Positions 45,173-58,849 are shown, numbered from the stretch's first letter. The stretch: DNA of 64,000 bases from Liolophura sinensis (GCF_032854445.1 NC_088301.1:27700402-27764401); one strand, 5' to 3'. Made by a program: numbers and translations. The notes: generated by a model not told the origin, from the sequence alone.

Positions 45173-46374
45173 GTACAGTACAAACGACCGAGGTGTTGGT
45201 TGAATCCCATGCGGCCTTCAGCCTCGGAAAACGATGTATCGATATACGCGTATTACCAGTTTGGTTGTACTTAAAGCTGTAGCTCGTTTGGCCGTATACG
45301 TGGTCTTACAAGAAGTTCATGGAGATCACTTGCCTTCGACCAGTATGAGATCCATCTGTACGCCACAACGACAGGACCAGTGGAAAAGATTGTCAGATGG
45401 TTACCAAAGGCCGATGCCTCTCTTCAGGAAGTCGGGGTTTTTTTTCAATCAAGCAAACATATAAAACAGATAAATTAAAGTCAAAATGTTAACAATTATC
45501 ATTTATGTTCAAGAATCAACTGTGTTTAAATACATTCGGTAAACTTCATTTGAAAACCTATTTTGGGTCTTCCACATGTTAAAGTCAACATAAAGTCAAC
45601 CACTAAACCTGAATTAATTAATAAAGTAATATTCCATAAATGTTGTAAAAATATTCAAAAAATTCTGCACCGCTTATCAACAAATAAATAGCAAACAATC
45701 GTCAGTACCTTGCCACTCACTTGGTGACGTCATTTTGCCATGTTATAATTATCTAGAATGACGTCACAAAACCTAGGGGCTCCGTACCATCGGTATTAAA
45801 CAATGTGACAATGAGAAAATACAAACTAAAACGCCTAATACCCAACCAAAGAGTATCAGTTCTGTTCCGTGTTCAAAGGGCGATGTTTCGTTTAGGTTTG
45901 GCGTTCGGTCAGGGCGATGTTTGTGGACACAAGCGTCGTGTTTTAGCCGCCCTCCTCGTTCTTGTCCTGCATGCGTGTAGACATTTGGCCTAGCTAACTG
46001 TACCGACTTCAGGGATTTAACGGAACATTGCAGGACCATCTGATTGATAACAGAATCTTTCATTAGGGAAGATTTTATTATAACAAATCTGATTTTGCTA
46101 AGGAAAAATAAGGCAAAGTCACAATAATTTTCTTCAAGCTATGACTCTCCCCAGGCGGTTTTCTTGCCAAGCTCACCCTGACAAGTTACTGCAGTTTAAT
46201 GGCCAAGATGTACGCATTGTGACACGGGCAGCCGTTCTCATTTCCCTTTTCATAAATATGTGGTTCAAATTAAATGCATCAGTTTAACACTTAAACTAAC
46301 AACCAAATCCAATTTATCGATCTCTTTTTATCCACTATAAGAAACCACATTGACAATCGAGTACTAACAGGTCT

Positions 46375-46445
46375 TTTGACGTGACAGCCAATCATCACGT
46401 GACGCTTTCAGTGCTAGTGATTGGCCAAGTTCATAAGGGCTTCTA
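46375..46445 (+). promoter_or_regulatory. Promoter-like cluster: CCAAT boxes around CACGTG
   Basis: GCCAATCATCACGTGACGC is followed 20 bases later by GATTGGCC, an inverted CCAAT. This spacing is common in animal promoters. An exon-like segment starts 390 bases downstream. Confidence 0.3.
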
Positions 46446-46636
46446 CAACATGGCTACTCAGAGTGAATTGTCAGTGCCATATCCCCAATGCTGAACGTCA
46501 TCTTCTCGGCTTTCAAAACTTTATAGCAATTTTTACACATTTTCCTGTGATAAGTGTGTCCTATATAATTTTTTCTATGAATGTATAGTGGCAGACTTTA
46601 TGTTCACTTTAAACTGACTTGCTGACTTGTACAGTC

Positions 46637-46638
<2 letters not shown>

Positions 46639-46719
<81 letters not shown>
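46639..46719. repeat. (TA)n microsatellite
   Basis: About 40 uninterrupted TA units. Confidence 0.95.
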
Positions 46720-46721
<2 letters not shown>

Positions 46722-46828
46722 TGTACAGGCCTATTTGTTGGGGGTGTTTGCAGAGTTAAAAGTCTTAGCACACTGCAAAGATTTTTTGTTTCTTTTTGTT
46801 TTGTTTTTTTTTTTTACCCACCCTGCAG

Positions 46829-47032
46829 ACAAATGCCCAGGGAGGCAATACAGTGGGCGTCACCATTTACAAAAGTTATCGCCCTTTGACCATACATTTA
46901 GCCAATAGCGAAATGGAAAAACAAGAACCATGTGCGCGCCTACAAACAAATGGCGGCTGTTTCACGTATGACATGGCGCAAAGGGCTGCTCCGAAAAACG
47001 AAAGTTTGATGCACAGATTGCACTTGAGAGAG
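46829..47032 (+). CDS. Candidate coding exon, gene unknown
   Basis: A 204-bp open segment (68 codons, phase 0-0) lies between a strong acceptor (long T run, CCCTGCAG) and a strong donor (GTAAGTTT). It reads TNAQGGNTVGVTIYKSYRP ... LHLRE, with ordinary protein composition. No family is recognised. An AAATGGCGGC motif inside resembles a YY1-type initiator, so part of it may instead be a 5' untranslated exon. Confidence 0.4.
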
Positions 47033-49764
47033 GTAAGTTTCACTGAATTATTTGACTGAAAGTGTTGACAGAAATGGTATACCAGGGTTTAGCTGGATTC
47101 TGTAAAATTTGGTGCATGGATGATCAGTTTATCGATGCGGGTTTGGCGAACGGGTCAAAACGCCCTTGTCTTGTTGAGCTGTCGAACCTAGCTTACGGTC
47201 AGTCACAACTCACATAGTGATCCTCTGTTGTGAAAGGCCTCTCTGCCTGAGAAAGAAAGCTCGCACGGCCTTGATCTATTTTCGATCGTGCTGGTTTTAT
47301 GCTTCACTCTTACTGTGTATTTGTGAAGGGAATACTGAAGTCAAATGACGATATACAGCATATACAACAACAACATTGGATGTTTACATTCCAACAAGCC
47401 CGGACAACAGGCACAGAAGGGAATTTGGGTGTTTGATTAGCTGATTTAGTGCAAGATATATCTGTCATGTGATAATTTACATTGACTGTAAAAGGAGAAA
47501 TCATAGAAAATGCTTGTTGAGTTTCATTAAACCGAAAAGATTAGTTTTCTAATACGTACGTTTTTTTTATCTATAGTTGTGCTTATTTTATCAGAATTTG
47601 TGTTAGTGGAAGGGGGCTGGGGGGCGGTAGTGCCCATGGTGGACATTCACATAAACTGGAGAAGAATTATTCCAGGAACACTGAATATTAGGTTGAGAAG
47701 TGCCGATGAAGCTCTCCAATACACCAATCAAATAAATAAATCTAGGTGGTCAAATGTGCGTTATAACACCTCCTCTTCCCATTTGTGCCCACCAATGTGT
47801 AACTGTGTAACCACAACTGAATGTTTTAGTTCATGCTTGATTTTCAGTTGCACTAGAAGATAACTTTACCCAAAGCAACTAAGAAAACCTTCGTTTATAT
47901 ATTTACTAAAAATTCACTTTATATAGTTTCAGAATTCTGATCTATTTGGTTTTCTACACATGCTTGATTCCGCCATTGAAAAGTTTGATGTGAATTCTGA
48001 GATTGGTTTACAGCATTGTAGTTTGCACAAAAATAGAGATTCTAATCATGTATGCCTAAAAACCAGAGAATCCATAACATTGTAAACTGATGACAGTTGC
48101 ACCTACTGTTTAATCGTTACATACATGTTTGAATGCAGAGTAGCAGGGGCTCATAGACATCTCCCTATCAGAAACCATGCATTTTTCTTTGATGTCTTTG
48201 ATTGGTTGGAATTTAACCTGTCCGCTAGTAAAACAGCTGTTATCCAATCAGATGTAGTTTGACTGGTAGAAATAAACGCTGACTGGGTTGCCCGTGGATG
48301 GTAAACACTTTGCCGGGCTGACTGGAATTGCATAAGAAAGTTTGGCAGGCCAGCTGAATTTTAACAGCAGGGAGGGAAAATGAGGCTTTAAACATACATA
48401 CAATCTCTGGTTCATTCATCTGAAGTTTGATCAATCTTGGGCATGCCAGTTAAAGTGAAAGAAAAGCACAACACATGCTGATTTCCAGAGAAAGTCGCTA
48501 TGATACATGCCATCACATTGGCTGTTTCTCTGATATTGACCAAAGGGTGAGCTTCTAACAAATTGTAAGAAGTTTCACCTGTGTTCAACAATGCAATGGC
48601 CGTTTGACAGCTACAGCAGTGTTATAGGTTCTGATCGGCTACAGAGGGCAACTCAAACAGAAACATATCCAAAACTAATGGGTAGATTGCAACATAGAGC
48701 TATGAAAAGGGTGTGTGTGTAGTCATTTTTGTAAAATGTTTTGGTAGCTATTACTATTTAATAAGCAGCGATGAAATATTGGAAGCAGCAGGAATCAGGA
48801 TGACTTTAAAGATAAGAGTTTGCTTGTAAATTTGATTATATCTGCACTGGAGTTTTGGGACTTTAGGGAAGATTTTATTGTGACGTGATACTACATGTAA
48901 TTTTAAACATCACAGCAATGTAGCAAATTCATTACAAATGCCAGCATCTTTATCAGCTACAGCTGACTTCAGTCTTCTGTACCTGAAAGCTTTGGTCTCA
49001 GGATGGCTTATATTTGACTCTGGTACTTTTAGATAGGGTCTGTGCGAGGATCATCAACCCCCCAAACATCTTACGCAATATTAAAGTTCACAGCTGATTT
49101 CCTGGCTACAAAAGTAGCTGAACTTCTTCATGACTTGTTTCATGTCATTAGTAACCAGTCACATGTACGTGTAATTCTCTGAAACAAGATAATAATACAC
49201 TGTATAGGGGGCTTATCAGAACAACCTACAATGTTAAGCCTTGGTCATGTGCTGCTTTTATTTCGAGGAAGGGCCTGTTGGTTTCCATGTCAACTGACCC
49301 TGCTGACCTCTTCATTTTCAGAGTCTGAGGCTACCCCAAGTTAAACTTTGGGTGTGGCGTACTAGATTAATTTTCTATGAATACTGTCACTGTTTCTATC
49401 ATTTAATTTTATATATACGTGTATCAGGCGCTCATATAAACATGTAAATATGTGAAAGGTGATTGGCTACATTTGGACGGGACAAAATATACGTAACCAA
49501 TGAAATGTCTTGTTTTATAATCCCAAATAAAAGCACATATCCATGGCACACGCATGGTATAAAGTGACCTTCACAAAAGCAGAAACCGTTCATAAAAACC
49601 CTTTGACAAATGACCATTGAATGATAAGTGGCGGTTATATAACTAAACTGCCATGCAAAATATGTGCGACGCATCTATCCGTCATGTACGGGCTGAAGCC
49701 GGTTGTCGAAATGTGAAGGGTGTTGCACTACTATTTATATGAGTGACATAATACGTAAACAAAG

Positions 49765-50165
49765 AATACAAAATCTAATTTAATGATTAATATTTTACTT
49801 AACACTATTTCCAAGTTAAAATCAATCAAACAGTATTATTAACAATACATATGTCAATTCTTTCTACAAATTTTTCCTTCAGATGGGATAAAACCTGATA
49901 CTTTTAAAAGAAAGAAAACATATAGCTTATAAAATGCTATTTCCAAATTAAAATCAATCAAACAGTATTATTAACAATACATGTCAGGTAACAATACAAA
50001 ATCTAATTTAATGATTAATATTTTACTTAACACTATTTCCAAGTTAAAATCAATCAAACAGTATTATTAACAATACATATGTCAATTCTTTCTACAAATT
50101 TTTCCTTCAAATGGGATAAAACCTGATACTTTTGAAAGAAAGAAAACATATAACTTGTAAAACAG
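49765..50165. repeat. Tandem duplication, 228-bp period
   Basis: AATACAAAATCTAATTTAAT begins at 49765 and again at 49993. Near-identity continues for about 170 bases. Inside the first copy a further partial repeat (AAATCAATCAAACAGTATTA) occurs near 49945. Confidence 0.9.
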
Positions 50166-50837
50166 TAGAGCCCAGTATCTGTACACAGATTGTGCACATA
50201 TGTAACAGAGAGTAAAATACATGGTAGTGTACTTCTCTGAAATTAGAAGGTGAAGGTAATCTATGGGTTTGGGGTTCGCATGCACCGTCCACCAGATCAT
50301 AGAGTAAGGAGAAAGCGGGCGCTGAATTGAGGTCGGCAGCAGAGATTATTGTGGGATCATTGTTGTAGTGTGGAAGTGTGATGTGAATATGTAGTCAAAA
50401 CAAATCTTTCACACAGAACTGATAAAGATGTCCCATATATTTCACAAGAAGTGTCTTTTTTCAGAATTGAGTTTTACTGGAATATAATCAGTTTTTCTCT
50501 AGCTTAAAGCATACTTTTGAGTTTTTTAAGCTTTGTATTCAGTATTTGAATCTCTTTACTGTTATTTAACGGTAGTTAAGGTTGACGTCTATGAACCCCT
50601 GAATATCTGAACGCCTCTCTGATCTTCAGAAATGAAAATGGCATCTGACGAAGAAAAAGGATAATTTGGATATAGTCAAAGTTGTTTTTACCTGAAAAGT
50701 AAAATTCTGTTAGTCTATCCATGATAATGGCTGCTGAATCTCTTGTCACGGACACTTCATTCACTGAAATGGCAAGGAGCATACTGCAGTTCAGTTAAGC
50801 AGATCAAATGCATGCTGCAACATCACCCTTTGCCATA

Positions 50838-51112
50838 CAGGGGCCTCCGTGGCTCAGTTGGTTAGTGCGCTAGCGCAGCGTAATGACCCAGGAGTCTCTC
50901 ACCATTGCGGTGGCTGTGAGTTCAAGTCCAGTTAATGCTGGCTTCCTCGCCGACCGTACGTTCGAAGGTCTTCCAGCAACCTGCGGATGATCATGGGTTT
51001 CCCCCGGGCTCTGCCCGGTTTCCTTCCACCATAATGCTGGCCGTCGTATAAGTGAAATATTCTTGAGTACGGCGTAAAAAACCAATGAAATAAATGAAAT
51101 GAAATGAAACTT
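50838..51112 (+). mobile_element. SINE family A copy, full length
   Basis: GGGGCCTCCGTGGCTCAGTT head. The tail is altered to AATGAAATAAATGAAATGAA. Confidence 0.85.
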
Positions 51113-51961
51113 TGCCATACACAATTTTGTAATGGTAATGGTAGTCCAATCTCGGGGGAAAATGCATCAAGGCTATAGTATACTGTCGTCACTGATTTCA
51201 AGACAGCTGCCATTTGCCTCATCGTTTAAAACTCCATAACTTGTGGTTGACTTTGTTACAGGTAGTGCCTAGCGATGTTACTAGTGTTGTTTTCTGCAGA
51301 GGTCTGCAAAAATTTCTCCACCCTTAAACTTGACTGTTGCCATAGTGATCATATAAATGGAACAGTCTTACAAATGGTGTGTGGTTTAAACCCCCCAAAG
51401 AAACAAATCATGGAAACATATTTGTCTTGATTTGGTTGTGGGCAGTTCCCTAAAATAAGTACTGGACATCAGAGAAGTCTGGTCAGAATCTTTCTTAGCC
51501 TTAGCCTTTCTTAGGCTTTTTTTGCCCCCAACCTTTTTTTTGTTTGAACCTGTAATGTGCCTATGTCACTTTGGAGACAAAAGTCATATGCATCACTCAA
51601 TGCACATTGCCATGCTCTGTTTGGTTGTGGTGATGTCCAGTGTAAAAGACTAAATTGATAGTTTTGACTATTGATAACAATCCTGCGGTTTGGAGAACAT
51701 TTGAACTTTTTCTGACAGTTTACCAACAAGTGAAAGATGCTTTTTCATATTTGAAAGAAAAGACAACACCTGACCATTTGTATATATTATAGAAGATATA
51801 CAATGAGCGACCCATTATATTGAATTTATTAAATGAGTGGTGTGATTTGGGTTTGAGGCAAGGAACAAATGAAAATTACATCGCAAGTTTAATAAATTTG
51901 ATACAATGGGTCACAAATTGCATATCCTGTTTATCCCGTAATTTATTTGGAATTGATTTAG

Positions 51962-52171
51962 GAAGTTGATAGAGAGACATCATCTGTCTGTTTTAACAAG
52001 TATGTAAACGAGATGCATACTGATATCGATATATGTGAAACGATTGGAACCAAACCACACATTTCACTGAATATAGTTCCAGACAACATTGAGGAAACCT
52101 GTGATTTCTGTGAACAGAAAACACAACACAGTCCATCTGTCTGTGATAAGACAAGCTTTAATTTTTTTTGA
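51962..52171 (+). CDS. Candidate 3'-terminal exon, gene unknown
   Basis: Sixty-nine open codons start exactly after GATTTAG and end at TGA 52169-52171: EVDRETSSVCFNKYVNEM ... EETCDFCEQ. Composition is coding-like with a CxxC. Phase 0 at the start fits the donor at 47032. No family is recognised. Confidence 0.3.
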   Translation, partial: EVDRETSSVCFNKYVNEMHTDIDICETIGTKPHISLNIVPDNIEETCDFCEQKTQHSPSVCDKTSFNFF

Positions 52172-53774
52172 AAATATCATATTTATATAATACCATTCAT
52201 AAAATAATATTCATAACTTCTCATTTATCGAAAGATTTGGTTCTGAAATTGTAACTTAAATCTAGATCATCTCTGTATGACAACTAACGTCACATGGTGA
52301 CCTGCAGGGTGCAAGGAGCAGTGATTTTGAATATCATACTAAACGAAATATTCAACTTCAGGCTTTTAACGCCAGCAATTCACCTCAAAACTTATTTACT
52401 GGTTTTACTAATCTTAATGGAACTTGGAGAATGCAACGAAATAGTGTCTGCCTTGTTTCAAAGGGCTTGATTTTGGTTCTGTTATGAACTTAGGCGTGAT
52501 GTTGAATGAAATGGTCACAATGGGAGAAAATTACAGTGTTCAATGTGGCAAATAGAATGGACAGTATCTAAGAATAATATTGAGGTACATCAGTTGCAGA
52601 CCAGTTCATACACTGTTTGGGGCTCTGCAAAGTATTAAGTTTAGTTTGTAGGTGTTAAATTTTTTTTTGAAAATCTGATACTGAGGCATGTTGCTGTCGT
52701 GGACGGTTGAACTTAGGTTTGTGAGGACAATACTTTATTTTAGGCGTACAGCCTCAAGCCCTTCATTTCCTTTCACCACCTTTGCTATTTTTCACATATC
52801 ATAAAGATAATTAGTATGCCTATCCAGTGGCCAAAAAACTTGGTTACCAAGAAACTTCTGTCACAGTGTAGTAAGTGATGGCTAGCCTGTACTTTTTTCC
52901 CCCCCACTGCAACAGACAATAGAAGTAGTCCAGTATACATCTATAAAGTATCCCACATGAATTTTAAAAAAAAATAACTGTCTACCTTTATGATGTTCTA
53001 TAACCAACATATCGCAGTCCAAATTAAGCAAAATCGGACACATTGAGGAAATCAAAAGAGACACCCTGTTTCTGCGGCACAAGTTAACTCCACAACCAAA
53101 GAACGCAGCTGTTCCTGCTTGTCTCACCCAAACTCTTGTTTGCCTTTTAATTCATATGTACTTGGGGTACAACTAACCCCACATTGTGTTAACGGTCTTT
53201 AATATCGTGCTCACTATGGCCCCATAATGAGTTCCAGATTTAATTTATTGCGTTACAAAGGACATGAGATGAAAAGATTGTTGTTTAAGTCTGTTGCCTC
53301 TCCTCTTTCTGAATAACTAAAGTTAGAGTATTTGTTGTTGCTTCTTTCAAGTATATTCACACTCATTCACACACAAAAGCTTGTGACCAAAAAAAAAAAC
53401 CAGATGGAGAAAAATTTAGAAGCATTTAAACAAAGGACTCTTTTGACTGTAAAACCCAGAGCTATGACCTACAGTTCCTTCACAGATGAAGCACATCATT
53501 CCAGTTATATGTAAATTTTCTTTAAAAAAAAAACATATATGGAATGATTTGTGAGGTATTGAGATTTGAAAACTTACATATTATTCCAATGCATAGGTTG
53601 TAATGTTTGACGTCATCCGTGTGTTTTTTGGTCATTAAACAGTGCAAATGGTTTGCCATGGGCAATAGTACGGAGATGAAGTGTACCGTGTGCACAAGTT
53701 TGAATTGCAGGCTAATATCTAGGTGCCAAATTACAACCAGAATTTCTTGGAAGGTTGTGAGACTATTCATGTTC

Positions 53775-54526
53775 ACACACTAAAAGACATTGTTGAGTAC
53801 GACGTAAAACCTCAAGCACTTACTCACTCACTCACTCACACACTAAAAGACATTGTTGAGTACGACTTAAAACCCCAAGCACTTACTCACTCACTCACTC
53901 ACACACTAAAAGACATTGTTGAGTACGACGTAAAACCCCAAGCACTTACTCACTCACTCACACACTAAAAGACATTGTTGAGTACGACGTAAAACCCCAA
54001 GCACTTACTCACTCACTCACTCACACACTAAAAGACATTGTTGAGTACGACGTAAAACCCCAAGCACTTACTCACTCACTCACACACTAAAAGACATTGT
54101 TGAGTACGACGTAAAACCCCAAGCACTTACTCACTCACTCACACACTAAAAGACATTGTTGAGTACGACGTAAAACCCCAAGCACTTACTCACTCACTCA
54201 CTCACACACTAAAAGACATTGTTGAGTACGACGTAAAACCCCAAGCACTTACTCACTCACTCACTCACACACTAAAAGACATTGTTGAGTACGACGTAAA
54301 ACCCAAGCACTTACTCACTCACTCACACACTAAAAGACATTGTTGAGTACGACGTAAAACCCCAAGCACTTACTCACTCACTCACACACTAAAAGACATT
54401 GTTGAGTACGACGTAAAACCCCAAGCACTTACTCACTCACTCACACACTAAAAGACATTGTTGAGTACGACGTAAAACCCCAAGCACTTACTCACTCACT
54501 CACTCACACACTAAAAGACAAAGCAC
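53775..54526. repeat. Satellite array of 12 full copies, about 58-62 bp, derived from SINE family B tail
   Basis: Each unit reads ACACTAAAAGACATTGTTGA, then GTACGACGTAAAACCCCAAG and CACTTACTCACTCACTCA. The units are nearly identical; length varies with the number of CACT steps. The middle matches the family B 3' end (TTGTTGAGCACGACGTTAAA, then CCCCAAAC ... CACTCACT). A thirteenth copy is cut at ACTAAAAGACA. Open frames across it are by-products. Confidence 0.95.
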
Positions 54527-55544
54527 AAAGACAACTTCACACCAGGTCATACCTGCTTGTGCCAAGTTGAGATACTTTCAGTTACTTAACACTGAATATG
54601 GACTGTGTTACTTTGTGGCTAAAACTGGATGAACATATTAAATTAAATAACCGAACATGGAGATTATAATCATAAAAGGAGAAGATCAAAAGGTGAAAAA
54701 AAAAGTTTTTGAAGACATTATTAAATACTACATTTTCTAATTGTTATTGTGCACCACACCCTTGGCCTGTTGACCTTTTTTCAACCTCAGGTTAGATTCA
54801 GTTTGCAAAGGATCTCGTTACTCTCTGCATGTTATGATATAAATGATAACATTGCGGTATTTCCTGTTACCTTAACAAAATGTACTCAACTAAATCTATA
54901 TTTCCTCGGTAGAACTTGATCACTAAAAATGATATCCTAGTGTATCAGTTACAAATCTGTTGATTTGTCAAAGTTTTGACCTGCAAATAAATGTATGTGT
55001 CCCTGAAATCAGCATGCATGTTTACTGTTTTATACAAGTCAGTTTGTTGAATGTGCTGCCTGGATTACGCCTGTTCTGAGAGAATCTAAACTGAATTCAG
55101 GAAGTTGTATGAAAAATTCTTTACAGGTCACAGCTACCCCAGGCCTGGCTTGTAAGCAGCTATGAGGTATAAATCCATTTTACTGCAAGAAGGTATCCAA
55201 GAAAAAAGAACAAGTTGTGTAGATTCTATATAATTTACCCGCAGCTTCTGTGATGTGACAATAGGTAGCATTGAATGATGTAGTCATGAGGTCAAGTGGA
55301 AAATTGTACTGGAATGACATCAAAAACAGTATAGGAGAGCACCATTTGTAGCTCTTTGTGGAAGGGCTGCAGTTGGTGTTAAGATGGTGTTAAGTTGGTG
55401 TTCTTGCTTCAAGTAACATCAGATAGAAGTGGAAATGATTGGTTATGATTGTAGGAGAGTTTTCACATTATCTCAGCCTTTATCATTAAACATTCCTTTA
55501 GTATAAAAGAAAGCTAAAATATGAAGTAAGGTTCATATAGACAA

Positions 55545-55985
55545 CTGAAAACTGGGGAAAAAGTCTTTTTTTTTATTTTTCCAGATTTTTTAAAGATTGT
55601 TTTAAGGCATTCAAATGTCTGAATACTGTTGACGGTATCTAGGAACTCTTACATCATGTCACCTTTTTTTTCCTGATGCTCACCAGATGGAAGCAGTTTT
55701 TGGGAGCAGTATTTCAGTAATCCTTTACTCATAGGTAAAAAGACTTATTCCAACATTCAGTGTCAGGAAAAACTTTCTGTGACGTCAGAGTTCCTAACCT
55801 CTGATAGTATGGTCCATAAAGCCCACCTTAGAAGTCAAATCTTTGAGCGCCTTTAACTCTCTTTACAAAAGTCTAATAAAGCAAATAAAAGTATATTTAG
55901 GCATAGTTTTAAGTGGCATATTTAGAGACGCCTACTTTGATTTTTAGAGATCTTTACCTTTAAAACTCCTTTAGGGTGCAGAACA
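55545..55985. mobile_element. Dispersed fold-back element, copy 2 (inverted relative to copy 1)
   Basis: It shares long blocks with the reverse complement of 41865-42310, for example CCTAACCTCTGATAGTATGG and AAAGCCCACCTTAGAA. Confidence 0.65.
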
Positions 55986-57433
55986 TTCATTAACACCTTT
56001 GTGTTGGTGTTTGTTGTGTAAAACAATATTTGAGGAGATAGGAAACAAGACAGTTTGGATTACACAACAAACACCACTACAGTGGTGTGAAAACATTAAA
56101 CTATACTATTGTTCATCAGGTGTTTAAAAAATGATGATCGTCCTGTAATGACTTGTGTTGAAAGTTTTTCCCACATTTGGCAGAGAATACTAAAAAGTAG
56201 GCAGAAGTACATGTTGTAGTTAGAAATACCTATAATTCTATGGAGTTTTTTGTAGGAGAATTTGATACATAACCATGTATCTGAGGTACATGTAACTGGT
56301 TTCAGAAAAGTAAGTCCTGCAGTGTTCTTGAAATTTAGCGGCAGAAGATTGATTGATTGGTGGGGAGAATTTTTCGCTTACATGATCGTGGTCAGAAGTA
56401 TCCATTGAGGAAGACTTTGTTTTCTCGAGTAAACCACAGGAGGTCTGGAAGCCAAGCAGACGTGGTGGCATTTCTGAGGTGGTGAAAATTGTCACTGATT
56501 TACCGAAGTAATTTCACTTTTAGAATATACCGCCGTGGTGTTGTAGTGTCTCCGTAAGGTTTTCTTCTATTTGGGTATGTAAACTCAACTGGCGCATTGT
56601 TATTGTGAAGCGTAATACTTAGTTAATAAAATACTAGTCAAATTATGTTTGTCAGTAAAAAGTTAGTGTTGTCTGTTCGCACTCTTTAACTGCATGATTC
56701 AAAATGCAGTCACATTTGCAGTCAGTTGGCCAGGCCATGATTTAAAAAAAAAAAGGTTTGTTTTGAGTAGAAAAGCTGCCAGACTGTTACCTCCCTTTGT
56801 AAATGATTAGCGAAGTGCGGCGAACTTCAAATGTCAAACACGGTATTGTGCACTGTTGTAATTATGTAGCCTACCATACACTGCCATACACATCGTTGCG
56901 AATTACAAATTGTTTATAATGCATTGTTCTTAGAAAGGAAGATTGTATTTGGTTTAGTAAGACTTATAATTCACTTTGAAATGTTATATTGTTTATATGT
57001 GGGATCCACAAGCGAACGTTGCATTGTTGGGCGGACAGTTTAGACCAGTGACACGTTTCCCATTCTAATTCGTTGAGAAGGAAATTGAGATTTTCACTAA
57101 AATACAGACTAAAATACAGGTGTTTAGTTACGAGTCATATGCAAATCACTTTTGTATTTAGCTGCAGGAACAAAAATTCTGAATTTCTTTTGGCAATAAG
57201 TCCCTTAGTTATTAGCAGGAATATTTGTTTGTGTTATTGTTACTATTTATACGTCAAAAGTCCTTTCAGTAAGATTTTGTTTTCACTGTTGTGTTATATC
57301 AATTTTATATCAGTGGTCTTTATTATTGAGTAAATATTTCCAGATCTAAAGAACGTGAATAAAGACAATTAGGATGGCATTAGGCATTAGTGCGGTCATG
57401 ACAATAACTGGGCATGATGCCATTATCACATGG

Positions 57434-57841
57434 GGATCAATGTACCCAATACACAGTAAACACAGTGTGCGTGTATGTTCACACGTACCTTACAGCTGAG
57501 CCATTACGCAATTAACTGCCATCCTCCTGCAGTAATGAAAATGGGTAGCTGGTTGCCGCATGGTTAAGATGTAGACTGTAGACCTTTATATAATTCTAAT
57601 ATGATTTCTCGGGTCTAATTATCTGTAACATGCAAATGTGTTTGTTTTCTAGGATTTTATAGCTTGTTATAAAATCTAATGTGTAGAACAATCATGCATT
57701 TATGTTTATCTTTAGGAAGGAGAGTGATTGTACACAGATGGCGATCAATATACACAATACACAGGAAACACTGTTCATGTAAATTCACATATACCTTACA
57801 GCTGAGCCATTACACAATTAACTGCCATCCTCCTGAGGTAG
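57434..57841. repeat. Direct repeat of about 100 bp, two copies
   Basis: 57434-57534 and 57743-57841 share ACCTTACAGCTGAGCCATTA and CAATTAACTGCCATCCTCCT with moderate divergence between. Confidence 0.75.
57573..57732. repeat. 160-bp dispersed duplication, copy 1
   Basis: About 92-95% like 59252-59411, including GATTTCTCGGGTCTAATTAT and ATTTATGTTTATCTTTAGGA. Confidence 0.8.
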
Positions 57842-58184
57842 TTATTCAGATGCTTGCGTTTCAGTTGCTGTGTCCGCCAAAATGCCAGTTCAATCCCCTT
57901 CTCCAACAAGGAATTTTCAACATTGTTCTGCTTATAATAGTGGCAAGAGGTTGAAGACAACGTTCTTGGTGATTTACTGTATTTTAGTTAGAATTTGGAG
58001 CGTGACTAAGTTACACATTTTATCTATCTCTGGGAGCTCTGTTGATGTTAGAAAGGTATTTTGAGGTTTGTTTGGAAGGTAGGATGATAATGTAGTGGAA
58101 ATGAACTTGCAAAAAAAAGATTTTTTTCGGCCTCGAAAAATGCACATTTTTGTTAAACTTTTAGATTATGTATAGTATGTCACA

Positions 58185-58290
58185 CGTGGAAATGTTTGTC
58201 AGTAACTTGCTAAAAGTCGGTTTTCTCTGAACATTCTGGCTTCCTTCACGCATAAAACTGGCCACCAACAAGCACTATTCAATAGCGAAA
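58185..58290 (+). mobile_element. SINE family C body fragment
   Basis: ACACGTGGAAATGTTTGTCA, then GTAACTTGCTAAAAGTCGG and AACTGGCCACCAAC. It shares its order of motifs with 35025-35150. Confidence 0.5.
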
Positions 58291-58849
58291 AACCTCGGCA
58301 GAGTGCACTGCCATTCTCAAAGAGCTTAATAGCCTATCACAGGTGGCTTAAAACATTTGAATACATTTAGAAATAGCTCAAGATTATGACTTGACACAAC
58401 AGTCGAGTTGAGTTTACTTGAGTCTTAGTCACATGGGTGAAAATGTTTGATATTTCAAGCTCTTTGGAGTGATAGCGCGGACACTTCCAGTATGATTTGA
58501 TGGTGTAAAATGTATTGGATTCCATCTAACCAACATAGAAATGTAAGTGAGTCGGTGAGTGGATGTGTGAAGGAGATGGCCTCAAGGAAGATCAGCTGCT
58601 TGTTGACAATCTGTAAAGAAGTGGTTGAAGTACAACAAATGATCATTTATGTGTCTTAAATTGTGAATATTTGCAGTATTCAAAGTCATCTTAGTTATAA
58701 TGTGGCCTGAATTTGTATTTTGACCCTTGTCTTGACTGTTTTGGGTACTTGGTCTTTCACATATGCATACTGTTACCTATAGTATTGGTTATTCAGTGAA
58801 CTGCACAATAAAGCTGTTGTCACTCATGCCCACTTGAAGCCCTTGTGAT

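Larger units (their letters stand above)
43726..46374. other. No gene recognised
   Basis: Unique sequence with a G/C-rich patch at 44020-44105 and decayed SINE pieces. Frames at 45773-46063 (-) and 45805-45993 (+) overlap on opposite strands and show no family. Confidence 0.5.
47033..51961. other. No gene recognised; possibly intronic
   Basis: Contains the 228-bp duplication and one SINE. Weak exon-like steps (48489-48546; 51253 after GTTACAG) cannot be supported on their own. Confidence 0.4.

Noticed and set aside
53723-53968. Open frame of repeated LKDIVEYDVKPQALTHSL
   Set aside because: It is a by-product of the satellite; no start context and no family.
53775-54526. Regularly spaced repeat array resembling a CRISPR
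   Set aside because: Units are contiguous with no unique spacers, in an animal genome.
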